Assembly (NCBI GenBank): GCA_020435085.1
Contig: JAGRAB010000203.1
Coordinates: 1-11,117 of the forward strand
DNA: 11,117 nt
Origin: Bdellovibrionales bacterium
Lineage (GTDB): Bacteria > Bdellovibrionota > Bdellovibrionia > Bdellovibrionales > UBA1609
Direction: 5' to 3'
Position 1 is the first letter of the stretch, and each line of letters begins with the position of its first letter. Position numbers and translations under genes: made by a program. Positions 1 to 7,037 of this stretch are shown here, one piece after another. The notes beneath the pieces were generated by a model. That model was not told where the DNA came from. It made no database searches and saw only the letters and a list, made by a program, of their open reading frames with translations.

Positions 1-1040
1 TTAGCACTTCAGCAATCGGTTATTACGGAGATACTGGGGATATCTTGCTTGAGGAGAGTCATCATCCAGGCACTGATTTTCTCAGCGATGTCTGTCAAAA
101 GTGGGAAAGTGCCGTTACACCAATTGAGAAACACTCACGCCTAGTTATTTTACGTTTGGGAGTCGTGCTTGACAACAAAGGCGGATTTCTTAAACAAATT
201 GAACCCATTTTTTCCAACTATTTTGGTGGGCAAGTTGGAAATGGAAAACAATGGCTCAGCTGGATTCATATACAAGATTTAATTAATATGTATTTTTTTG
301 TTTTAGATAATAAAAACATAAATGGAGTATTTAATGCCTCCAGCCCCTTACCAATTACAAATAAAGAATTCACTAAGGCCCTAGCTCACCAATTAGGCGT
401 TCCAAGCATTTGCTCCGCGCCGTCAACTGCACTAAAATTAGTTTTAGGAGAAAAGTCTCTCCTCGCACTTCATAGCCAGCGAATAGATGTACAGAAAATT
501 TTGGCCCTTGGCTTCAAATTTGAGTTTGAAGATATAAAGACGGCCCTTCAGGACCTCTATTCTTGGAAAAAAAATCCTTACCAACAACTATTTTATTCTG
601 AGCAATGGATTCCTAAATCAATTGATAAAATTTTTCTTTTTTTCTCTGAAGCAAAAAATTTGGAAAAACTCACTCCACCTTGGCTACATTTTTGTATTCT
701 TGACCAATCTACTGAAAGAATGCAAAAAGGCACTCTCATAACTTATAAACTTAAAATTCATGGAATACCTATAAAGTGGAAAACAGAGATCCTTGAATGG
801 AACCCTCAATTTCAATTTATAGATAACCAACTCAGCGGTCCCTATAAAAAGTGGCATCATACTCACTCTTTTTATTCCACCCCTCAAAATGGGACATTGA
901 TGCAAGATAAAATTATTTTTGAACTTCCAATGGGTCTTATCGGGATGCTCTTCACCAGCCGTTTTGTTACCAAAGATATTCAAACTATATTTGACTATCG
1001 AACTCAAGCTATACGCCAGTTAGGAGAGTCGCTTTTATGA
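1..1040 (+). CDS. TIGR01777-family epimerase/SDR fused to SRPBCC domain (5'-partial)
   Basis: The gene enters from the left edge; the reading frame is already open at base 3 (first codons read STSAIGYYGDTGD), so the TTG at 45 is not its start. The visible 345 residues have two parts. The first ~190 are the C-terminal part of a TIGR01777/YfcH-like NAD(P)-dependent epimerase, with the SAxGYYG segment that holds the active-site Tyr, the FLSDVCQKWE stretch, the RLGVVLD strand, and the WLSWIHIQDL and GVFNASSP motifs. From about base 576 to the end is an SRPBCC ligand-binding domain of the COG4276 type (NLEKLTPPWLHF, GPYKKWHHTHSF, and ELPMGLIG near the end). The family is annotated as a nucleoside-diphosphate-sugar epimerase, but its substrate is not known. 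The last four bases overlap the DUF1499 gene, implying co-transcription. The Rossmann nucleotide-binding part lies outside the window. Family call is firm; function is open. Confidence 0.9.
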   Translation, partial: STSAIGYYGDTGDILLEESHHPGTDFLSDVCQKWESAVTPIEKHSRLVILRLGVVLDNKGGFLKQIEPIFSNYFGGQVGNGKQWLSWIHIQDLINMYFFVLDNKNINGVFNASSPLPITNKEFTKALAHQLGVPSICSAPSTALKLVLGEKSLLALHSQRIDVQKILALGFKFEFEDIKTALQDLYSWKKNPYQQLFYSEQWIPKSIDKIFLFFSEAKNLEKLTPPWLHFCILDQSTERMQKGTLITYKLKIHGIPIKWKTEILEWNPQFQFIDNQLSGPYKKWHHTHSFYSTPQNGTLMQDKIIFELPMGLIGMLFTSRFVTKDIQTIFDYRTQAIRQLGESLL

Positions 1041-1396
1041 GCCTTATAAAAGAATGCCCGAGTTCGCCCAATTGTGTCTCAACAATGACAAAGCAAAGCC
1101 AAAAGAAAATGAACCCAATTTCTTATTCGCAATCTTGTGCCAGCGTAAATGAAAAAATAATTAATTTACTCAATCAGTTTCCTCGAGCAAAATTAATTCA
1201 AAGAACAGAAACCTACCTACACTATACATTTAAAAGCCAAATTTTTGGTTTTGTAGATGATGTCGAGTTTTTTATCGACGACATACAACACCTGGTTCAT
1301 TTTCGATCTGCCTCTCGCACTGGATACAGTGATTTTGGTGCTAACAAAAAGCGTATGAATCAACTAAGTCTATTATTAATAAAAAATTTAAATTAG
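1037..1396 (+). CDS. DUF1499 family protein
   Basis: This 119-residue protein shows the DUF1499 hallmarks: the N-terminal CPSSPNCVS (residues 7-15), GFVDDVEF (71-78), and the C-terminal RSASRTGYSDFGANKKR (90-106). The family is widespread and has no established biochemical role. There is no signal peptide or membrane segment here, whereas many relatives carry an N-terminal membrane or lipoprotein segment. Its ATG overlaps the TGA of the upstream fusion gene (ATGA), and an AGGAG lies about ten bases upstream inside that gene, so the two are translationally coupled. The stop lies only seven bases from the stop of the convergent photolyase gene. Family assignment is strong; no function is asserted. 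Confidence 0.9.
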   Translation: MSLIKECPSSPNCVSTMTKQSQKKMNPISYSQSCASVNEKIINLLNQFPRAKLIQRTETYLHYTFKSQIFGFVDDVEFFIDDIQHLVHFRSASRTGYSDFGANKKRMNQLSLLLIKNLN

Positions 1397-1403
1397 CGAC
1401 ACA

Positions 1404-2765
1404 CTACTGTGATTGATATTTTTTAAATAATTCAATAGCTTTATTTCTTTGAACTTTGTGATCAACGATGGGGGATGGGTACTTCTTACTTTTCTCAAAA
1501 GCTTCTGGCACCCACTGCTTGAGAAACTCATTTTCAGGGTCAAATTTTGCAGCCTGAGAATCTGGATTAAAAATACGAAAGTATGGCTGTGCATCACACC
1601 CTGTAGAGGCACACCATTGCCATCCTCCATTATTTGCAGCCAAATCAAAGTCTAATAATTTTTCTGCAAAATAAGCCTCTCCCCATTGCCAATCAAGTAA
1701 TAGATCTTTCACCAAAAAACTTGCCACGATCATACGTAGCCGATTATGCATAAACCCTGTTTGATTTAATTGTCGCATGCCTGCATCCACAATGGGAAAA
1801 CCTGTTTTTCCCTCACACCATGCTTTAAAATGCTCGACCTTCCCTGGCCAAAGTATTTTATCATATTGCAACTTAAACGCCTTTGTCTCTACGTGAGGAA
1901 ATTGAGCTAAAATCATAAAATAAAACTCTCGCCAGATAAGTTCACTCAGCCAAGTTTCAGCCCCCTTATTTCGCTGTGTACGGCATGCTCTTACAGCCTC
2001 TCTTATTGAAATTGTACCAAATCTTAAGTGAACTGAAATTTTAGAGGTTCCATGTTTAGAAGGAATATCGCGGTCTTTATCATATTTTTTTAACTTAGGG
2101 AGAAATGACTTGAGAAGTTTTTGCCCTGCTGTTTGACCAGGAGGAATTAATATTTCAGATCTTTCAAAACCATAGGCTTTTAAAGCTTTAAGTTCTGGCT
2201 CTGAAGAGATAGCTTTAATGACTATCATTTTTTTTAAATTCACCGGAAACTCTTCATAATGTTTTGGTTTTAATTTTAAAAGCCAAGTTTTTTTATATGG
2301 AGTAAAAACCTGATATGGTTTCCCATCAGATTTTAATATTTCTTGAGGGGAAAAAATCACTTGATCTTTAAATTTGAAAAAAGAAATATTTTTTTGAGAT
2401 AGTCTTTCGGCAACTTCTTTATCTCTTCGAAGAGCGTATCCCTCATAATCCTCGTTGACGTAAACAGTTTCTACATCTAACCGAGATGCAAGACTTGGAA
2501 TCTCCTGAGCAGGATCACCAAATAGCACAATTAATCGAGAGTTGACTTGTTTTAAAAGTTGATTCATCTCTTTCAGAGATTCGTAAATAAATGTTAGTCG
2601 ACGATCTTGAGAATCCTTTAAACGGCTAAGAATATTTTTATCAAAGACAAAAACAACAACAACCTCTTCACTATTTTCACAAGCGACACTCAAAGCATGA
2701 TTATCGTACAACCTAAGATCTCGTCGCAACCAACATAAGCTTCGTTTATAAGTTTTAGATTCCAA
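1404..2765 (-). CDS. phrB: Deoxyribodipyrimidine photolyase, class I CPD type
   Basis: This 453-residue flavoprotein should use blue light to split cyclobutane pyrimidine dimers in DNA. The N-terminal photolyase alpha/beta domain opens with LCWLRRDLRLYDNHAL. The FAD domain carries GTSKISVHLRFGTIS (239-253), WLSELIWREFY (272-282), GFPIVDAGMRQLN (322-334), MHNRLRM (339-345) and ASTGCDAQPYFRIFNP (386-401). W306, W359 and W382 align with, and by my count have the same numbers as, the E. coli electron-transfer triad; E275 and W278 match the substrate-contact pair. The length is close to E. coli's 472. The start is TTG: an in-frame TGA lies immediately upstream, and GGGGTGA sits four bases before it. 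No DASH or (6-4) features stand out. An exported-protein gene lies 54 bases upstream on the same strand, so the two may be co-transcribed. Family call very sure; dimer class sure by motif. Confidence 0.96.
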   Translation of the reverse strand: MESKTYKRSLCWLRRDLRLYDNHALSVACENSEEVVVVFVFDKNILSRLKDSQDRRLTFIYESLKEMNQLLKQVNSRLIVLFGDPAQEIPSLASRLDVETVYVNEDYEGYALRRDKEVAERLSQKNISFFKFKDQVIFSPQEILKSDGKPYQVFTPYKKTWLLKLKPKHYEEFPVNLKKMIVIKAISSEPELKALKAYGFERSEILIPPGQTAGQKLLKSFLPKLKKYDKDRDIPSKHGTSKISVHLRFGTISIREAVRACRTQRNKGAETWLSELIWREFYFMILAQFPHVETKAFKLQYDKILWPGKVEHFKAWCEGKTGFPIVDAGMRQLNQTGFMHNRLRMIVASFLVKDLLLDWQWGEAYFAEKLLDFDLAANNGGWQWCASTGCDAQPYFRIFNPDSQAAKFDPENEFLKQWVPEAFEKSKKYPSPIVDHKVQRNKAIELFKKYQSQ

Positions 2766-2790
2766 TCATTCACCCCATCAATAAGGGGTA
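2766..2790 (-). promoter_or_regulatory. Photolyase translation-initiation region with SD-occluding hairpin
   Basis: On the minus strand the leader contains ACCCC (2789-2785), an eight-base spacer, then GGGGT (2776-2772), which is part of the Shine-Dalgarno GGGGTGA. The 5-bp GC-rich stem, extendable by a U-G pair, would hide the ribosome site. An ATG at 2769-2767 in another frame opens a four-codon ORF (ATG ATT GGA ATC TAA) that spans the photolyase TTG start and could use the same Shine-Dalgarno. Regulation is an inference; the stem is short. Confidence 0.4.
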
Positions 2791-2819
2791 ACAAAGACTT
2801 GAATAAGCCTCAACAAAAA

Positions 2820-3296
2820 TTAACGATAACCTAAAGGGTGTTGATTGGAATTGACCTCTTCGTAAAGAGCTTCGACAACTTCTTCCACACTATGAGGAAA
2901 AACATAGCATTTTTCGTATTCTTTATAATACAGTTTTGTATTTACAAAATAGCAAATCATAACGTCTGAAATACTGTAGGCATGGGCATATTCATCACCA
3001 TAAACCCATTTTCGTGCCTTACTTGTCGGAAGTTTGAAGTCTAGCTTTGGAAGCCTCTCTTCAGTAAAGACTTCCGATTTCATTGTTGCTAAGTTAATAA
3101 CAACTTCTCGAGCATCTCCTGGCCCATTTATGCTATCCATCTCAAAAAGCCGATTATCTAATTCAACAACATGGCTAAAACCTCTTTCAGCCAACTTATG
3201 AAAAAGAGCTTCTTTTGAGTCAAAAGCTGCCAGAGATGGCAGGCTCAATAATAAACCCGTAACTACAAATATGAATTTTACTTTTAAACTTTCCAT
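2820..3296 (-). CDS. Exported protein of unknown function
   Basis: I do not recognise this 158-residue protein. It begins with a clear Sec signal peptide: basic start, hydrophobic run to about residue 20, and likely cleavage after SLA (residue 23). The mature part is mixed alpha/beta in character, rich in charged and aromatic residues, with two cysteines (C115 and C130) that could form a disulfide in the periplasm. There is no lipobox and no further membrane segment. The ATG is chosen because it places the signal peptide at the N-terminus; no convincing Shine-Dalgarno precedes it. The photolyase start is 54 bases downstream on the same strand, so joint transcription is possible, but nothing in the protein suggests a link to DNA repair. 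Confidence 0.7.
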   Translation of the reverse strand: MESLKVKFIFVVTGLLLSLPSLAAFDSKEALFHKLAERGFSHVVELDNRLFEMDSINGPGDAREVVINLATMKSEVFTEERLPKLDFKLPTSKARKWVYGDEYAHAYSISDVMICYFVNTKLYYKEYEKCYVFPHSVEEVVEALYEEVNSNQHPLGYR

Positions 3297-3455
3297 GTGA
3301 AACTTATGAGCAATCCAAATACCTTTTATTGGGAACTTAAAAAATAAAGTAAAATCAAATACTTAAATAAATCTACCTTGTTTCCAACCCAGTGATTTTT
3401 TCAAGAGCTAGCCAAGATTTGTCATGATGTACTTTTTATCAACTTTGCGAATGAC
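3297..3455. other. Intergenic region with no assignable element
   Basis: This 159-base AT-rich spacer lies between the Gre-like gene and the exported-protein gene, both on the minus strand. It should hold the end of one transcript and the start of the next. I found only weak stems (GTCAT at 3421-3425 against ATGAC at 3451-3455, with a long loop) and no hexamer pair with good spacing, so no promoter or terminator is called. Confidence 0.5.
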
Positions 3456-3938
3456 CTATTGAACTTGAATAACTTCAAATTCTTTTTCTTGACCTTTAAG
3501 TTTGATTGAAAATACATCCCCCTCTTTTTTATGCCAAAGCCCCTGCCCTAATGGGGACTCAGGCGAGATCATTAAAACGGCTACTCCCTCAATATCGATT
3601 TTCATTCCACCTTCTTTGGGAACAATAAAAATGTATTTTTTTTCCGCATCTTCTGACTCAATTTCAACAAAAGCCATACTTTCAATAGGCTCTAACTTAT
3701 TATAAGGGCGCAATTGTAACCGAGATAATTGATCAATAAATTGCCGAAGCTCTTTTGCTCGTTTTGCCTGTGCCCCCGCAAGGTAAGAGGCTTCAAGACC
3801 GCGAGTGTCGTATTTATTTTCGGCTTTTGACTCTGAGTTTGTTGCTGCCTCTTTTGCTTCAAAAGCGGCTTCCGCAATTGTATTGAGCTCTCGGTTAAGC
3901 TCATCAATAAATTTATCAAGAAGTGCTTTTTTATCCAT
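3456..3938 (-). CDS. GreA/GreB-like transcription elongation factor family protein
   Basis: The 160-residue protein has the Gre layout: an N-terminal antiparallel coiled coil (about 1-75) and a C-terminal FKBP-like domain (about 85-160) with the Gre signature region ISPESPLGQGLWHKKEGDVF (125-143). True Gre factors reach into the RNA polymerase secondary channel and stimulate transcript cleavage through acidic residues at the coiled-coil tip. The corresponding turn here is KAENKYDTRGLE (38-49), which keeps acidic residues (E40, D44) but not the GreA-type DLxENAEY pattern, so it is a divergent relative rather than GreA itself. The ATG at 3938 is preferred over one at 3989 because AGGGG (3944-3948) lies five bases upstream and the longer version would run through the predicted promoter. 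It is divergent from hsp33, 96 bases away. Cleavage activity is not assured. Confidence 0.82.
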   Translation of the reverse strand: MDKKALLDKFIDELNRELNTIAEAAFEAKEAATNSESKAENKYDTRGLEASYLAGAQAKRAKELRQFIDQLSRLQLRPYNKLEPIESMAFVEIESEDAEKKYIFIVPKEGGMKIDIEGVAVLMISPESPLGQGLWHKKEGDVFSIKLKGQEKEFEVIQVQ

Positions 3939-3959
3939 ATAGACCCCTAAAGAACTAAA

Positions 3960-3989
3960 AGTATATTGCATCATCATGCCACAATTCAA
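3960..3989 (-). promoter_or_regulatory. Predicted sigma-70 promoter of the Gre-like gene
   Basis: On the minus strand TTGAAT (3989-3984, 4/6 to the -35 consensus) is followed after 18 bases by TATACT (3965-3960, 5/6 to the -10 consensus). Transcription would begin around 3953, giving a short leader with the AGGGG ribosome site. The position fits the shorter start chosen for the gene. Confidence 0.55.
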
Positions 3990-4034
3990 AGGAATGCTTG
4001 TCTCTTTACATTTATTTTGTAAAAGTAAAACTCA

Positions 4035-4886
4035 ATGGACATACTCAAAAAAGTTATTATTGATAACGGAAGCGTTCAACTTGTTGTTGTCAACGCCACT
4101 CAGCTTGTTCAGCAATCCATGGTACAATCTGAAGCATGGCCCCCTGCAACGATCCATCTCGGGCAAGGCTTGCTTGCAGCCCTTGCTTTACTGAGTATTT
4201 TTACAAAAGATACAACTGGAAAAATCAGCTTACAGTGGTCTTCTCATGGACCATTTGGTGACCTTTATGTAGAGGCTGATCCACAAGGAAACGTCCGTGG
4301 AACAATTCTTAAACCCCAAGCTCCTGTACAAAACCTTTATGCCAGCATGGGTGCTGGCAACCTTATGGTCAGAAAAACTTTTCAAAATTCAAGCACAGGT
4401 ATCGTTTCATCCAAAGGCGATGTCTGCAATGATGTCCTCAACTACCTCGATCAATCAGAACAAAGACGATGTGCAATGAACCTTTGGGTGGATTTAAGCT
4501 GGGATGACAAAAATAAAAACTCTCCCGTTATTGTTCGAAGAGCTCTTGGCTATCTCTTAGAATCTCTCCCTGATTCAGATCTTAGAAAACAAACATTAAA
4601 ATCACAAATCTGGGAAGATCGCCTTTCTGAGCTGGGTACTCTTTCAAAATGGAATATTTCTCAAAAAAATCCTTTAGAAGATATGATTCAAACCATCTCA
4701 AGTGGATCGCCTTATAAGGAAGTCATGTCACAAAATATTCGATTTCATTGTAATTGCTCTGAAGAGCGTGCTGAAAGAGCTCTCGCTCTTGCCGTAAGAG
4801 AGTCTGGAGAGCCACAAATTGAAGATGAATCCATTCGCTGTGAGTTTTGTGGAAAAGTCTATAACATCAGTCCACAAAATCACTAG
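4035..4886 (+). CDS. hslO: Redox-regulated chaperone Hsp33
   Basis: This 283-residue cytoplasmic holdase is inactive when reduced and zinc-bound. It is activated by oxidation plus unfolding, and then protects proteins during oxidative stress. The four zinc-binding cysteines are present as C239-x-C241 and C269-x2-C272, separated by 27 residues, the Hsp33 pattern. Other family signatures are ATIHLGQGLLAALAL (38-52), GPFGDLYVEADPQGNVRG (72-89) and the SSKGDVCNDVLNYL stretch (125-138), seen in relatives as the segment between the chaperone sheet and the linker helices. Length is close to E. coli's 292. Two further cysteines (C131, C146) lie outside the redox switch. No strong Shine-Dalgarno precedes the ATG. 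It is divergent from the Gre-like gene, and its 3' end overlaps the convergent pilin-like gene by 20 bases. Confidence 0.96.
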   Translation: MDILKKVIIDNGSVQLVVVNATQLVQQSMVQSEAWPPATIHLGQGLLAALALLSIFTKDTTGKISLQWSSHGPFGDLYVEADPQGNVRGTILKPQAPVQNLYASMGAGNLMVRKTFQNSSTGIVSSKGDVCNDVLNYLDQSEQRRCAMNLWVDLSWDDKNKNSPVIVRRALGYLLESLPDSDLRKQTLKSQIWEDRLSELGTLSKWNISQKNPLEDMIQTISSGSPYKEVMSQNIRFHCNCSEERAERALALAVRESGEPQIEDESIRCEFCGKVYNISPQNH

Positions 4887-5382
4887 TTTTTGCTATACAT
4901 GTTCGGACTCGATACCCCTCACTACCAGAGACTTTTTCACCTTGACCAAGCACTGAGATCAGATAAGGCGACTTTCTATGTGACTCATCGCTAAACACAA
5001 GCTCAATATCAAAGAAAAGCTCACCTCCTGAGGACTCAATCTCCAAAGAAGGAATAACTCTCATAGAATCTAATAAAATATTTTGAGAACCAACAACAGT
5101 ATCAGCTCTAAGCAATGGAGCTTCTCTCAAATTGACAATTTTTCTTAAAGGTTGAGGGTCTCTCCCCAAAATCATCCCTCCAAAGTTAAGTTCACAAGCT
5201 CTTGCATCAGAAAGCAGCGTTGCCACTTGAGCTCTCAGATGACTTGAGATACTAATACGATGGATATCTGTATTCAAATTTGAAATTCTCCAAATGAAAA
5301 AAACAAGGAGGAGTAGGAATCCTCCTAAAAATACTGCAGATAAAACTATTTGAAATGTTCGAAATCCCTGGGGTGGTTTCAT
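4867..5382 (-). CDS. Single-span membrane protein with pilin-like N-terminus
   Basis: No family is recognised with certainty. The 171-residue protein starts with a short basic leader ending in Gly (MKPPQG), then FRTFQ and an unbroken hydrophobic helix (about residues 10-31), then a polar region to the end. This resembles a class III (prepilin peptidase) signal: Gly at -1, Phe at +1, long hydrophobic helix. The usual Glu at +5 is Gln (Q11), as in some atypical minor pilins that lack Glu5. C63 (in RACELNFGG) and C162 could form a disulfide, also common in minor pilins. The ATG start is chosen because it follows the upstream gene's TGA by one base and has AAGGG six bases before it; an in-frame TTG further upstream would lie inside that gene. 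An ordinary type II membrane anchor is the alternative. The 3' end overlaps hsp33. Confidence 0.65.
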   Translation of the reverse strand: MKPPQGFRTFQIVLSAVFLGGFLLLLVFFIWRISNLNTDIHRISISSHLRAQVATLLSDARACELNFGGMILGRDPQPLRKIVNLREAPLLRADTVVGSQNILLDSMRVIPSLEIESSGGELFFDIELVFSDESHRKSPYLISVLGQGEKVSGSEGYRVRTCIAKTSDFVD

Positions 5383-5383
5383 C

Positions 5384-5821
5384 TCAACCCTTTTTACCTG
5401 AAATTTTATCTGCAAGCCTATGCAACTGCTGCATTATATTTTTCAATTCATCGTGCTTTCTCATTTGTCGACGCTCATGGTAGCGTCCTTGCAAAAAACT
5501 TTCTAACTGAACTTCTAATGCATAGTTTTGATTCATAATATGGTGTTTAACACCTCTCCCAAAAAGATAAATAAAAATAGAGATACTTACAAAAGCAGAC
5601 CCTACAATAAATTTTAAATAGAATACAGATTGAACAAATACATCAAAAGTTTCCTCATTGTACTGCTTTACAAAAATATGGATGCCTTTTTCAACTTGAT
5701 GGAGAGCAAAAAAGCTTAAAACTCCAATAACAAAAGTGATCGTAGCTAAACTCATATAAACTGATGAGACCGAAACCCCCGAGAGAAACCAGTTAACAAT
5801 CGATCGATGGCCTTTATTCAT
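5384..5821 (-). CDS. Two-helix membrane protein with HAMP-like cytoplasmic stub
   Basis: This 145-residue protein has two transmembrane helices (about 19-41 and 67-88) around a short periplasmic loop of ~25 residues, followed by a ~55-residue cytoplasmic tail. The tail (LESFLQGRY at 106-114, RKHDELKNIMQQLHRLADKI at 121-140) resembles the second half of a HAMP signalling linker, including the DEL motif, but the protein stops before any kinase, cyclase or chemoreceptor output domain. The ATG at 5821 is chosen because AAAAGGTGA (5832-5824) lies just upstream; the ATG at 5935 falls in the loop of the terminator of the preceding gene. It is followed one base after its stop by the pilin-like gene, so the two are probably translated as a coupled pair. 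Role unknown; a sensor or assembly subunit is a guess. Confidence 0.7.
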   Translation of the reverse strand: MNKGHRSIVNWFLSGVSVSSVYMSLATITFVIGVLSFFALHQVEKGIHIFVKQYNEETFDVFVQSVFYLKFIVGSAFVSISIFIYLFGRGVKHHIMNQNYALEVQLESFLQGRYHERRQMRKHDELKNIMQQLHRLADKISGKKG

Positions 5822-5914
5822 AATCACCTTTTCAATACGTGCCTTAATCTTTTTTAATAGTAAATTTGGTTTTGGATGAAGGGAACTCTCTCCCTGGAAA
5901 CAAGACCTAAGTCG

Positions 5915-5948
5915 AAATAAAAAACCGAAGTTCATTTATGAACTTCGG
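5915..5948 (-). terminator. Strong intrinsic terminator
   Basis: A perfect 10-bp inverted repeat (arms CCGAAGTTCA at 5925-5934 and TGAACTTCGG at 5939-5948) encloses a 4-base loop. On the minus strand it is followed directly by TTTTTTATTT. It lies 33 bases after the stop of the minus-strand exported-protein gene, so it should end that transcript. A second small hairpin (AAAATCT 5951-5957, AGATTTT 5962-5968) sits between it and the stop. Confidence 0.9.
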
Positions 5949-5980
5949 CAAAAATCTCAAAAGATTTTGTATAAAATAAT

Positions 5981-6961
5981 TTAGTTTTTCTTACTAATAA
6001 AAGCTTTTTCAGCACGCTTATAAAGAGCTACTGAAACATTAACCCCCGCTTGAGTCTCGGTTGTTACCATTGGCCCCATTACTCGGCGAATAAATGGACT
6101 CACCGTCACGCCAGAAGCAACTTGATAATTTAAGCCTACAGTCAAACTATGAGCGTAATTGGGAACATATTCAGCCTCAGCAAAAAGAGTTCCAAATGTG
6201 ACATCATAAGCGGCACCAAGTGTTGCTGCCATGTTTTCATTATAAATGCCGCCATTGTTCTTATGTAACACTGAGCCCCACACTCGATATCCTTCTCCTT
6301 TATCCCACACAACAGCAAGTTCATTTGTCCAGTCATCATTTGACGATGCCATTTCCTTCCAACGTGTTGAGAATATCACTGAGAAGTTTTGAATTTTTTT
6401 ACGCAACTGTGCAGATATCGCTTTCTCACGAGCAATATCAAACCCATCCATCGCGCCAGTTTCATAAACAGAGATTTTTGCACTATCAACGAGCTTAAGA
6501 AGTTCAGGGTTTAACTCTACAGTCAAACCTACGACACCTTTATCAGATTTTGCAAAGTCATAGATCAATCCATTTCTTTTATCTGTGTTTTCAGTAATTC
6601 CAGATTCAAAAACAGCCTTGATAATACCAACATCCAAGTTTGTAATAAGTGCTCGTGGATTTCCCGTCACCTCATCAATAGCAATACTTAGTTTCATTTC
6701 CTCAAGGGCTTCTTCAATTTGAATATCAGTTAAATCTTGGTCTTTTAGTTCTAAACGAACAATTCCCTTGATCCCTTCAGTTAACAACACACCACCGATA
6801 AACTCGAGATCATGTGCAGATACCTTTCCCTTACTGACGCGAGTATTTGAATTAATTCCATATTCAAAAGCCCCCATCTGTTTATTTCCTTGTGCCCCAG
6901 CTGATAATGACAGCACTAAAGCCGGTGCCAGTATCATAAGATGCGATATATTTCCCTTCAT
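5981..6961 (-). CDS. Exported, probable outer-membrane beta-barrel protein
   Basis: The 326-residue protein starts with a Sec signal peptide (hydrophobic 8-20, likely cleavage after AGA at residue 23). I recognise no named family. The middle (about 50-190) is a mixed alpha/beta region. From about residue 195 the sequence turns to alternating polar/aromatic strands with turns, such as ELAVVWDKGEGYRVWGSVL, GTLFAEAEYVPNYAHSLTVG and GVTVSPFIRRVMG, which is typical of outer-membrane barrels. The terminal residues are basic (AFISKKN) rather than ending in Phe, which is unusual for a BAM substrate. The start is well supported: AAAAGGAGGAG (6978-6968) lies eight bases upstream. It has a sigma-54-like promoter with an upstream palindrome and its own terminator, so it appears to be a singly transcribed, regulated and well-translated gene. 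Confidence 0.78.
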   Translation of the reverse strand: MKGNISHLMILAPALVLSLSAGAQGNKQMGAFEYGINSNTRVSKGKVSAHDLEFIGGVLLTEGIKGIVRLELKDQDLTDIQIEEALEEMKLSIAIDEVTGNPRALITNLDVGIIKAVFESGITENTDKRNGLIYDFAKSDKGVVGLTVELNPELLKLVDSAKISVYETGAMDGFDIAREKAISAQLRKKIQNFSVIFSTRWKEMASSNDDWTNELAVVWDKGEGYRVWGSVLHKNNGGIYNENMAATLGAAYDVTFGTLFAEAEYVPNYAHSLTVGLNYQVASGVTVSPFIRRVMGPMVTTETQAGVNVSVALYKRAEKAFISKKN

Positions 6962-6980
6962 TATATGCTCCTCCTTTTAG

Positions 6981-7005
6981 CCTCGAAAACGTTCATCGTT
7001 CGAGG
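6981..7005 (-). promoter_or_regulatory. 5'-UTR hairpin next to the Shine-Dalgarno of the exported-protein gene
   Basis: CCTCGAA (6981-6987) and TTCGAGG (6999-7005) form a 7-bp stem with an 11-base loop. An alternative fold pairs CCTCG/CGAGG and, after an AA bulge, AACG/CGTT. No T-run follows on either strand, so it is not a terminator. It ends only two bases before the AAAAGGAGGAG ribosome site, a position where a stem would stabilise the 5' end or affect initiation. Confidence 0.55.
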
Positions 7006-7037
7006 AACGGTTAATAAAATTGTTTGAGAGGCCTTAT

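Noticed and set aside
1400..1420. Small CACA/TGTG hairpin before a T-run as a terminator between the DUF1499 and photolyase genes
   Set aside because: The stem has only four pairs, and the T-run is separated from it by several bases; too weak to call.
1506..1521. TGGCAC followed by TGC as another sigma-54-like site
   Set aside because: The GC is two bases too close, and the site lies inside the photolyase coding region.
3939..3989. N-terminal extension of the Gre-like protein to the ATG at 3989
   Set aside because: The extension would overlap the predicted -35 and -10 boxes, and the shorter form has a proper ribosome site and begins at the expected coiled coil.
5822..5935. N-terminal extension of the two-helix membrane protein to the ATG at 5935
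   Set aside because: That ATG lies in the loop of a perfect terminator hairpin, has no ribosome site, and the extension is not needed for the membrane topology; the ATG at 5821 has AAAAGGTGA.
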